This document shows positions 7,436 to 13,636 of a stretch of DNA of 13,940 bases, piece by piece. Every line of letters begins with the position of its first letter. The stretch's first letter is position 1. A program made the position numbers and the translations under genes. The DNA lies in NCBI GenBank assembly GCA_964415045.1, contig CAYPZL010000153.1, positions 1 through 13,940 on the forward strand, given 5' to 3'. This DNA is from CAYPZL01 sp964415045 (GTDB lineage Bacteria > Planctomycetota > Phycisphaerae > Sedimentisphaerales > Anaerobacaceae). Under the pieces are notes generated by a model that worked only from the letters and a program-made list of their open reading frames with translations, was not told where the DNA came from and did not search any database.

Positions 7436-7951
7436 TCAGAGCAGGAACGCGGCCAGCCCGACGGCGCACTGCCGGAATCTCTCGGCCGGCAAAGTCACCG
7501 TCTCCCATTTCGGGCTGCGCCGCTTCATATGACGACGGTAATCGTCCAGTCGAATGCAGAAGAACAGGTAGCGTTCGCCCGCGAAATCGAGAACGTCGCA
7601 CCCGTCGAAGTCGACGTCCGCCTGCGCCACGCGGTAGGCAAAGACGAAGGCCGCTTCGTGGTCCGCGCCCAGGATGCGTTGCCACAGCGCCAGGCCCTCC
7701 ACGTCGTCGCGCGTCACCCAGCACTCGAAGCCGACTCGCTCGCTGACATTTGTCCCCCGGTACGTACGTCCCTTGACCTCGGCGATCACGCGCCGGCCGC
7801 CGCGCGGGCAAAGGAGGAAGTCGAAATTCTTCACCGAGCGCCCCGGCGACCCGGGACGCTCGTGGTCGTCGGCGCGCACGTACTCGATCCCGTGATCCAT
7901 CAGCCAGTTCTCAAAGGCCCGCTCGTAATCATTCGGGGCGGTACTCCGCAT
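7436..7951 (-). CDS. HYExE-like protein with PD-(D/E)XK nuclease-type signature
   Basis: A soluble 171-residue protein without signal peptide. The N-terminus NDYERAFENWLMDHGIEYV resembles the start of the planctomycete HYExE family (normally H-Y-E-x-x-F-E). It is followed by SVKNFDFLL (D44 inside) and VIAEVKGR (E58, K60), which together give the D-x13-E-x-K pattern of the PD-(D/E)XK fold. A conserved GFECWVTRDDVEGLALWQ stretch follows, as in nuclease-like family members. The true start is the ATG at 7951, which has GGAGGG five bases upstream; the open frame extends above it but there it only shadows the esterase gene. It follows the esterase by 80 bases, probably on the same transcript. Family function is unknown, and DNA cleavage is inferred only from the fold signature. 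Family assignment is from memory of the motif, not a search. Confidence 0.8.
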   Translation of the reverse strand: MRSTAPNDYERAFENWLMDHGIEYVRADDHERPGSPGRSVKNFDFLLCPRGGRRVIAEVKGRTYRGTNVSERVGFECWVTRDDVEGLALWQRILGADHEAAFVFAYRVAQADVDFDGCDVLDFAGERYLFFCIRLDDYRRHMKRRSPKWETVTLPAERFRQCAVGLAAFLL

Positions 7952-8031
7952 TGAACCCTCCGCAATCGTGAGTCCATCTTCACAACCGCATTCGCTGCGC
8001 CGGCACCCCTTGAGTGGGACCGCCCTACGCC

Positions 8032-9150
8032 TCAGCGGTTCGTAGTAAACAACAGCGGCAGAATCTCGTTCAGATAGCGCCGCCACAGACGCCACTCGTG
8101 AGCCCCGTCGGTGATGCGGGCGACGTGCTCGATCTTGTCGGCCCTCAAGCGCGTCAGAAACCGTTGGTTGGCCTCGAACAGAAAATCGCGGTTGCCGCAG
8201 CCGACCCAGAGAAGCTTGAGCGTGTCGTTGATCGCCTCGGGGCTCGCCAGCAGCCGGTCGAGCTCCTCCTGGGAGGGGATCGAGGCGCTGAACGCCGCGA
8301 CCCAGCCGAAGCGGGCGGGATGGCCCAGACCGACGCGCAGCGACTGCCCGCCGCCCATCGACAGACCGGCGATGGCGGTGTGCGCGGCATCCTTTCGAAC
8401 GCGATAGTTCTTTTCCACCAGGGGCATCACGTCCCGCATAAGATCGGTCTCGAACGCCTCGTGACGGCGCTGCCGCGAGGGGCTCGGCGCAGCGCCCGGC
8501 GTGTGCCCGTACGGCATGACGACGATCATGGGCCGGGCCCGCTTCTGCGCGATGGCGTTGTCGAGAATGACGTTGGCCCGCCCGACCACCGTCCACGTCA
8601 GCTCCGTGTCACCGCTGCCGTGCAGCAGGTAGAGGACCGGATAAGCTCTATCTCGCTGCGTCTCGTAGCCGGCGGGAGTGTAGACGTACAGTCCGCGCGT
8701 GACTCCGAGAGATTTCGATTTGTAGCGGTGGATGCGGACCGTGCCGTGCGGAACATCCTGCTCCTCGAAGCACATCGGCTCCTGCCCCGGGACCAGCACC
8801 ATGCTGCGGGACATGCGGCGCCAGACCTTGACGTCCGGGTTGCGCGGGTCGGCGATGTTGAGACCATCGACGATGAAATGGTACTCGTGGATGTCGGGCG
8901 ACACCGGTCCGGCCGTGATCGACCACAGCCCTTCGGCGTCGCGCGTCAGCGGGCGCGTCTCCGGCAGGAAGCTCGCCGCCAGGGATACACTCCGCGCGCC
9001 GGGCGCCTGAAGGCGAAACGTCACTCGGCCGTCGGCGTGCACCTCCGGCGAGACGATCGGCTGCGTTTGCCGCCGAGCCTGCCCGTACGAGCCGCAGCAA
9101 AACGAAAGCACCAGCAACGAAACGAGAAAATGAAAACGGCAATGTCCCAT
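8032..9150 (-). CDS. Secreted CE1-type (feruloyl/acetyl) esterase with E-set domain
   Basis: A 372-residue exported alpha/beta-hydrolase. Residues 1-24 are a signal peptide (FLVSLLVLSFCCGS). About 28-110 is an immunoglobulin-like E-set domain of the CBM48 type (VTFRLQAPGARSVSLAASF, HEYHFIVDG). About 130-372 is an esterase of the carbohydrate esterase 1 / esterase D type: YPVLYLLHGSG provides the oxyanion region, AGLSMGGG the nucleophile (S264), GNRD a likely acid (D322) and GAHEWRLWR the histidine (H351). This arrangement is common in enzymes that remove feruloyl or acetyl groups from plant xylan; the actual substrate cannot be read from sequence. The start at 9150 has GGGAG seven bases upstream; a start 39 bases higher lacks one and would spoil the signal peptide. 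No clear promoter was found. The HYExE-like gene follows by 80 bases. Confidence 0.88.
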   Translation of the reverse strand: MGHCRFHFLVSLLVLSFCCGSYGQARRQTQPIVSPEVHADGRVTFRLQAPGARSVSLAASFLPETRPLTRDAEGLWSITAGPVSPDIHEYHFIVDGLNIADPRNPDVKVWRRMSRSMVLVPGQEPMCFEEQDVPHGTVRIHRYKSKSLGVTRGLYVYTPAGYETQRDRAYPVLYLLHGSGDTELTWTVVGRANVILDNAIAQKRARPMIVVMPYGHTPGAAPSPSRQRRHEAFETDLMRDVMPLVEKNYRVRKDAAHTAIAGLSMGGGQSLRVGLGHPARFGWVAAFSASIPSQEELDRLLASPEAINDTLKLLWVGCGNRDFLFEANQRFLTRLRADKIEHVARITDGAHEWRLWRRYLNEILPLLFTTNR

Positions 9151-9285
9151 CGTCTGTCTCCCAAACTCCGCATACCCGTCATCCGCCATCGCCAGGCCAC
9201 GCCTGACGCTGCCACCCGGCGTCGGTCCTACGCGTCACTGTCCGCTGCGCGATGTCACGCCGGTCTCACTGGTCCGGCGACACGA

Positions 9286-9360
9286 GATTGCTTCGTCGCT
9301 TCACTCCTCGCAATGACATACGCGAGGCCTCCGTGTCATTGCGAGCGAAGCGAAGCAATC
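9286..9360. repeat. 75-bp dispersed-type inverted repeat
   Basis: The right arm (9334-9360) is TGTCATTGCGAG...AGCAATC. The left arm (9286-9318) is its complement with a 6-base insertion. Between them are 15 bases centred near the palindrome GAGGCCTC (9324-9331). Each arm has an ATTGC/GCAAT stem, and the right arm contains a GCGAAGC core flanked by GA. It lies between hisS and the esterase gene. The motif CATTGCGAGCGAAGCGAAGC is one I recall seeing in intergenic regions of many bacteria, though I cannot search for it here. Confidence 0.65.
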
Positions 9361-9389
9361 CACAAGCGCACGACCCATGAAACACGCTG

Positions 9390-10682
9390 CTACGATACGT
9401 CCAAACCGGCCAGGAAGGCGTCGGCGTCGACGAGCTCCTGCTCGCCGGCGGCCATGTCCTTGACGACCAACTGCCGGTTGTCACTGTATTCCTGACCAAT
9501 GATGATGCACCGGGCGGCGTTCTGACCGGCGGCCTCCTTGAGCTGCTTGGACAGGCCGCCCAGCTTGTAGCTGAAGTTGGCCGCATGTCCCTTTGAGCGC
9601 AGCGCCGCCGTGATGCGATACATCTCCCCGGTGAACGCGTGGTCGGCGCAGGCCACGAAGTACTCCAATCGCCGCGGCGGCACCTGGCTCTCCAGCAGCC
9701 CCTTCTCCTGAAGCAGGATTTCCAGGACGCAGTCGCCCATGCCCATGCCGGTAGCGGGGATGGCGGGCCCTCCGAAATCACGCAGGAGGTTGTCATAGCG
9801 CCCGCCGCCGCAGATCGCCCGCAACTCGGCGCCGGCGTCGTGCACCTCGAAGACCACGCCCGTGTAGTAGGCCAGCCCGCGCACGATGCCCGGATCGAAG
9901 ACGCAGTATTCTTCCACGCCCATCAGGCTCAACGCGGCCAGCACGGCCTTGAGGTCCGCGACCGCGTCTTGCACCTCATCATTGTCGACCACGTCTCCCA
10001 CGCGCTCGACAGCTTGGAGGGCCATGAAGTCAGCGATCTTGCCGGCCTGCTGCGGATCGGGAACCTGCTCGGCCAGCAGCGCCTCGAACGTATCGGCGGG
10101 CAGCTTGGCCTTCTTGTCGAGCAAGGCGTACAGCGCATCGAGCTTCTCCTCGGGCAGCCCGATACCGCGCAGCACCGCCGACAACAACCTGCGGCTGGAG
10201 ATTCTCGCCTGAACGTCGGCGGCGGTCAGACCGACCGACCGCAGATAGTCCAGCGTCGCAAAGATGACTTCCGCATCCGCCTCGGGACGGTCGATCCCGA
10301 TGATGTCGAGGTTCCACTGAAAGAACTCGCGGAGCCGGCCCTTCTGCGGCCTCTCGGCCCGGCACAGACGCGGGACCGAGAACCACTTGATCGGTCGCGG
10401 CAGCGCGTTGATCTGCTGGTTCACCATGCGCGCCAGCGTCGGCGTGATCTCGGGCCGAATGGCCAGATCGCGACCGCCCCGGTCCTGCAGCGAGAAAAGC
10501 TGCTCGACGATCTCGTCGCCGCTCTTGATCTGGAACATCTTGAGGTATTCGAAGATCGGCCCGTCGTATTCCTCGAAGCCGTTGCGCAGCGAGACCTTCT
10601 TCCAACCATCGACGATCCAGTTTCGTCTCGCCATCTCCGGCGGGTAAAAATCCCTCGTTCCCTTCACCGGCGGTATCTTCAT
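9390..10682 (-). CDS. hisS: Histidyl-tRNA synthetase
   Basis: A 430-residue cytoplasmic class II aminoacyl-tRNA synthetase that charges tRNA-His using ATP and histidine. Seen in order: GTRDFYPPE (8-16), the motif 1 region with GFEEYDGPIFE, motif 2 as CRAERPQKGRLREFFQW (107-123), histidine-specific motif A RGLAYYTG (268-275), motif B GGGRYDNL (292-299), motif 3 region GMGMGDCVL (312-320) and an HGTP anticodon-binding domain (about 338-425). Length is normal. Motif 3 lacks the arginine usual in GxxxGxERL; I believe a GMGD-type variant exists in some bacterial lineages, but cannot check. The ATG overlaps the stop of the upstream YkgJ-type gene as ATGA, and its own ribosome site is weak, so translation is probably coupled. 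Transcription starts from the promoter at 11127-11155. Confidence 0.96.
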   Translation of the reverse strand: MKIPPVKGTRDFYPPEMARRNWIVDGWKKVSLRNGFEEYDGPIFEYLKMFQIKSGDEIVEQLFSLQDRGGRDLAIRPEITPTLARMVNQQINALPRPIKWFSVPRLCRAERPQKGRLREFFQWNLDIIGIDRPEADAEVIFATLDYLRSVGLTAADVQARISSRRLLSAVLRGIGLPEEKLDALYALLDKKAKLPADTFEALLAEQVPDPQQAGKIADFMALQAVERVGDVVDNDEVQDAVADLKAVLAALSLMGVEEYCVFDPGIVRGLAYYTGVVFEVHDAGAELRAICGGGRYDNLLRDFGGPAIPATGMGMGDCVLEILLQEKGLLESQVPPRRLEYFVACADHAFTGEMYRITAALRSKGHAANFSYKLGGLSKQLKEAAGQNAARCIIIGQEYSDNRQLVVKDMAAGEQELVDADAFLAGLDVS

Positions 10683-11083
10683 GACCGTGATTTCTTTCCC
10701 TTCTTCTTCGCCTTCTGCTTCTCGGTGACGTTGTTGTCAAACTTGATCTTCATGTACTCTTCCATGTCCTTGTCGCAGGTGAAATGCAACTGGTAGTCGT
10801 ATTCACCGTCGACAAAGTCGCAGTCCGCATGCTTGTACTTCCGGCAGATATGCGGACGCTTGTCATAGATGAGGCACTTGTAGTCCTTGTTCGACAGATG
10901 CCGGCATTTGTTCTTGACGTTGAGATACCAGTCACCATCCTCCACGAAAACGGTAATATCCTCATGGCAGAGATACCAGCGGATATCGTCGTAATCTTCC
11001 TTGGTTTCGGGCGTCTCAATCGGCAGCGCAAAGTACCGGCAGCACAGGCCGGTGCACCGCTCGCATTGGCTCTTCTTCGTCAT
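10679..11083 (-). CDS. YkgJ-family cysteine-cluster protein
   Basis: A small cytoplasmic 134-residue protein. The N-terminal cluster CERCTGLCC (C7, C10, C14, C15) is the hallmark of the YkgJ/UPF0153 (CxxCxxxCC) family, thought to bind zinc or an iron-sulfur cluster. Further cysteines at 39, 60, 70, 80, 88 and 103 are available as ligands; KCLIYDKRPHIC is typical of the family. The C-terminus is lysine-rich (KQKAKKKGKKSRS), possibly for nucleic-acid contact. The frame is open to 11170, but the ATG at 11083 is chosen because it has AAGGA upstream and the promoter places the transcription start near 11120. The gene overlaps hisS by 4 bases. Function is unknown; the tie to hisS suggests a housekeeping, translation-linked role (inference). 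Confidence 0.88.
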   Translation of the reverse strand: MTKKSQCERCTGLCCRYFALPIETPETKEDYDDIRWYLCHEDITVFVEDGDWYLNVKNKCRHLSNKDYKCLIYDKRPHICRKYKHADCDFVDGEYDYQLHFTCDKDMEEYMKIKFDNNVTEKQKAKKKGKKSRS

Positions 11084-11126
11084 TCTTGTAGATCCTTGAC
11101 CAACGATTCCTATTTCGCAAACCCGG

Positions 11127-11155
11127 ATCATACGCAAGCACCGCGCCGGCGTCAA
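11127..11155 (-). promoter_or_regulatory. Sigma70-type promoter of the ykgJ-type/hisS operon
   Basis: Minus-strand TTGACG (11155-11150), a 17-base spacer and TATGAT (11132-11127). Transcription should start near 11120, leaving a leader of about 37 bases to the ATG at 11083. It supports the shorter start of the cysteine-cluster gene. Confidence 0.8.
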
Positions 11156-11298
11156 GAGAGGCAGCGGCATTTGGCGCGTCCGGGCGCGGCGCTGACAACG
11201 CGGAAGTGGCAGCCGGACGGGCAGGAAACTCGCCTCGCCCCGCCGCCCGGCTGGAGCCGGTCGTACCGCCAGGTTGTGCTGCGCCGCCTCTCAGACGG

Positions 11299-11331
11299 TT
11301 TGGGCCCTGATACCGGGCCAAAGTTTTTTTT
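11299..11331 (+). terminator. Plus-strand intrinsic terminator
   Basis: TTTGGGCCC and GGGCCAAA pair over 8 bp with one bulged G around the 7-nt loop TGATACC, followed by G and eight Ts (11324-11331). No plus-strand gene precedes it, so it may insulate the small RNA from antisense readthrough. Its T-run also forms part of the AT-rich tract just above the small RNA promoter. Confidence 0.65.
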
Positions 11332-11380
11332 GAGAAAATGCTTTTCCGCGGTTGACGGCCCTCACGCCGCTGGGTATACT
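11320..11380 (+). promoter_or_regulatory. Strong sigma70-type promoter with UP-like tract for the small RNA
   Basis: TTGACG (11352-11357), an exact 17-base spacer and TATACT (11375-11380). Directly above the -35, bases 11320-11345 are AT-rich (AAAGTTTTTTTTGAGAAAAT and on) in otherwise GC-rich DNA, resembling an UP element. Together these describe an unusually strong promoter aimed at no protein gene. Confidence 0.75.
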
Positions 11381-11387
11381 TAAGACC

Positions 11388-11457
11388 ATAAAGAGTGTCC
11401 ACAGGCCCCCGCATAGTCTCGCTTCCTCTCCCTCATCAATAGCGGGGGCTTCTTTTT
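11388..11457 (+). ncRNA. Candidate small RNA with CU-rich terminator loop
   Basis: The promoter at 11352-11380 should start transcription near 11388. After a 15-nt leader there is a hairpin: AGGCCCCCGC (11403-11412) pairs with GCGGGGGCTT (11442-11451) over 10 bp including one G.U, then C and TTTTT (11453-11457). This gives an RNA of about 70 nt that ends in its own terminator. The 29-nt loop (11413-11441) contains CUUCCUCUCCCUC (11422-11434), which can pair with purine-rich ribosome-binding sites such as GAGGGA or GAGGAAG. It matches no RNA family I recognise. It is transcribed convergently with the Tat gene pair and divergently from the ykgJ-type/hisS operon. A trans-acting role on mRNA leaders is inferred from the exposed anti-Shine-Dalgarno-like loop. 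It could instead be a leader attenuated before a plus-strand gene, but no such gene follows. Confidence 0.62.
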
Positions 11458-11586
11458 CGCGGCGCAACGACAGCCGGGAATCTCGCGAATTCGTCAGGAC
11501 CTGCCCCAAACCCGGGTCGGCGGCGCCGTCAGCGGCGACTGGACCGCCTGGATGCGGAGCTTCAAAGACTACTGACCGCCGGCCGG

Positions 11587-12612
11587 CTACGCGCGCCAGG
11601 GCCGCGACCGCTTCAGGTCGCCGGCCAGCACCTTCTGGGCGACGATCACGTCTTCGCGCACCTGGAAGTCGAACATCCCGGCACAGATGAAATCCGCGCC
11701 CGCTTCGTAGGCGAACTTGAAGGCTTCCTGAGGCCGGATCGCCCCGGCCGCCATGACCTTGAAGGCGATCCACGGCTGCTCGAGTCCGTTCATGTACGCG
11801 ATCGTCTCTTCCGGGTTGCGGCACCACATGTTGTCGTGGGGCTGATCATGGTCGTTGCTGGACGGGCCGATCACGTCGAAGACCTTGCGGCCCTCTTTCG
11901 GCGTGGCGGACCAGTAGTTGTCCGGGTGGATGGTCTTGACCCAGAAGTCCGGCTCGAATCCGGCCTTGACGCAGGCCTTGACCGTCTCCAGCTCGTGGGC
12001 GCCGATACCGCCGGGGACCTTGAACTGTTTGATGTACTCCAGCGCCTCGCCGATGGCCGCGGTCTTCCCGTCGCGCACCGCCTTGTCGGCGATCCCGCCC
12101 TGCACGTAGACCGCGTGGGCGCCGCTGTCGACCGAGCGCTTGATGCCCTCCTGGATATTCTCGCCCGAGGCGCAATCGGAGAACCACTGAATCTCGCCGC
12201 CCCGCTCGTTCCAATAGCGATTGATCACCCGGTCGGAGACCGGATTCGTCAGAATCGCGTTGATCCCCATCTCCTCGGCCAGCTCCAGCGTCTCGAAGAT
12301 CTTCTCGTCGGTGTGGTACGCCTTGACCAGAGAGCTGACGTAGATCAGGTCCCGGCTGTGGGCCCAGCCCCCGATAAGGTTGCCGCCGCAGAACAGCCGG
12401 CTCACCTTCAGGCCCTTGATTTTCCCGTAGGGCATCTTGCCCTTCCCGGCCTGCGTCCGGTTGGCCTTGGCCTTGGCCCCGCTGTCACCCTCGGCCATCT
12501 TCGCCAGCAGGTTCTGCTCCTCGAAGCTGTGCAGCCCCAGCGCCACGCCGGCCGAAGCGGCTACGGATTTCTTGATGAAACCGCGTCGATTCACTTCATT
12601 GTTCTGCGACAT
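11587..12612 (-). CDS. Tat-exported protein of unknown function, paralogue 2
   Basis: A 341-residue protein. It starts with a twin-arginine signal (NRRGFIKKSVAASAGVALGL), so it is exported folded. A low-complexity linker is followed by a domain from about residue 60: GLKVSRLFCGGNLIGGWAHS, DEKIFETLELAEEMGIN, WNERGGEIQW, GGIGAHELETV, FKVMAAGAI and GADFICAGMFDFQVREDV. Alternating strands and helices plus the repeated glycine-containing turns suggest a TIM barrel; the first motif loosely recalls aldo/keto reductases, but I cannot name a family or reaction. The start at 12612 has AGGAG eight bases upstream; the open frame above it has no Tat motif at its start. It is roughly half identical to the gene just upstream (gap 46 bases), including the closing RPW-x-A. 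Same operon, from the promoter at 13695-13724. Confidence 0.85.
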   Translation of the reverse strand: MSQNNEVNRRGFIKKSVAASAGVALGLHSFEEQNLLAKMAEGDSGAKAKANRTQAGKGKMPYGKIKGLKVSRLFCGGNLIGGWAHSRDLIYVSSLVKAYHTDEKIFETLELAEEMGINAILTNPVSDRVINRYWNERGGEIQWFSDCASGENIQEGIKRSVDSGAHAVYVQGGIADKAVRDGKTAAIGEALEYIKQFKVPGGIGAHELETVKACVKAGFEPDFWVKTIHPDNYWSATPKEGRKVFDVIGPSSNDHDQPHDNMWCRNPEETIAYMNGLEQPWIAFKVMAAGAIRPQEAFKFAYEAGADFICAGMFDFQVREDVIVAQKVLAGDLKRSRPWRA

Positions 12613-12658
12613 AACTCGACTCCTGCTTGTAGTTGGCCGAATGAGCGACCGCGCCGCC

Positions 12659-13636
12659 CTACGCCTGCCAGGGGCGTTGCCGGTCGATCTTCTCCGATAG
12701 GATCTTGTTGGCGATGATGACGTCTTCGCGGACCTGGAAATCGAACATGCCGACGCAGAGGAAGTCGGCCCCGTTGGCAAAGGCATACTTGAAACCGTCG
12801 CGCGGATGAATCGCCCCGGCCGCCAGGACCTTGTAGGCAATCCAGGGCTTGTTCACCTTCTCCATGAAGGCGACGGTCTTTTCCGGGTCCTTGTCCCAGT
12901 AATTGTCGGTGCCGTAGTTGTCGATCACATCCTTGCGCTGGTCCGGCCGCCGCTTGGACCAATAGGCGGTGCTGTGATGCGTCTTCATGTAGAAATCGAC
13001 GGGCAGGCCCGCCTCTTCACAAGCCACGATGGTCCGGAGGTTATGGCCGCCGACACCGGCCGGCACGCCGTTGCTGCCGATGTAATCGACCAGCTTGCCG
13101 ATCTCGTCGACCTTCCCGGCCCGCGCCCATTCATCCCCGAGGTTGCCGATGAGGTAGGCGCCGGCCGCCCCGGCGTCGAGCGCCTTCTGCACATCGTCCG
13201 TCAGGTCGTCGGTGGAGGCGTTGCACTGGGCCAGCCACTGAATCTTGCCGCCCCGCTCGTTCCAGTATTTCTTGAGCACGCCGAGAGAGGCCGTACCGGC
13301 ATTGATCGTGTTGATGCCGTTTTCCTCGCAAATCTCCAGCGTTTCGAAGATCTTCTCATCCGTGAAATAGTGCTTCAGCAGGGACGAGACATAGGTCAGG
13401 TCCCGGCTGTGGGCGTAGCCGCCGATGAGATTGCCCCCGCAAATGATCCGGCTGATCGTCAGGTCGCCGATCTTGCCGGCCGGTAGGCCTTCCACGCCCG
13501 AGGCCCGCGGCCCGCCCGACGTCTGCTTCGCCGCCGCCAGCAAGGCCTGCTCCTCGCGACTCAGGCCCGTCGCCAGCGCCGCCGAGCCCACCAGAGAGCT
13601 CTTCAAGAAATCACGCCGATCCAGGTTGTCCGACAT
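12659..13636 (-). CDS. Tat-exported protein of unknown function, paralogue 1
   Basis: A 325-residue protein and first gene of the operon. The N-terminus LDRRDFLKSSLVGSAALATGL is a classical twin-arginine signal. The mature part matches paralogue 2 block by block: KIGDLTISRIICGGNLIGG, YAHSRDLTYVSSLLK, DEKIFETLEICEENGIN, WNERGGKIQW, GVGGHNLRTIVACEEAGL, YKVLAAGAIHP and GADFLCVGMFDFQVREDV, ending RPWQA. Lys in KVLAAGAI and the two HS/HN positions are candidates for an active site because they recur in both copies. The start at 13636 has AAAGGA just upstream; the higher ATG at 13696 overlaps the -10 box and cannot be used from this promoter. A TIM-barrel fold is inferred from the pattern; function and substrate are not recognised. 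Confidence 0.86.
   Translation of the reverse strand: MSDNLDRRDFLKSSLVGSAALATGLSREEQALLAAAKQTSGGPRASGVEGLPAGKIGDLTISRIICGGNLIGGYAHSRDLTYVSSLLKHYFTDEKIFETLEICEENGINTINAGTASLGVLKKYWNERGGKIQWLAQCNASTDDLTDDVQKALDAGAAGAYLIGNLGDEWARAGKVDEIGKLVDYIGSNGVPAGVGGHNLRTIVACEEAGLPVDFYMKTHHSTAYWSKRRPDQRKDVIDNYGTDNYWDKDPEKTVAFMEKVNKPWIAYKVLAAGAIHPRDGFKYAFANGADFLCVGMFDFQVREDVIIANKILSEKIDRQRPWQA

Larger units (their letters stand above)
11084..11586. other. 503-bp intergenic region with two promoters and a small RNA
   Basis: No protein gene is supported here. From left to right it holds the minus-strand promoter of the ykgJ-type/hisS operon (11127-11155), about 140 bases in which I see nothing, a plus-strand terminator (11299-11331), a plus-strand promoter (11352-11380) and the small RNA candidate (about 11388-11457). 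The remaining 130 bases run up to the stop codon of the second Tat gene. No intrinsic terminator for the Tat operon is visible on the minus strand. Confidence 0.6.

Noticed and set aside
9286..9360. Possible CRISPR-like repeat
   Set aside because: Only two arms in inverted orientation with one 15-base spacer; this is a palindrome, not a direct-repeat array.
11016..11414. Minus-strand frame of 132 residues with an apparent GAGGGAGAGGA ribosome site
   Set aside because: The ribosome-like motif is just the complement of the small RNA's CU-rich loop. The frame runs through two promoters and a terminator, overlaps the cysteine-cluster gene, and has the composition of noncoding GC-rich DNA.
11415..11576. 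Plus-strand open frame ending in ...WTAWMRSFKDY and a stop
   Set aside because: It has no start codon with a ribosome site and begins inside the small RNA terminator. The ending looks protein-like, but nothing upstream supports a gene.
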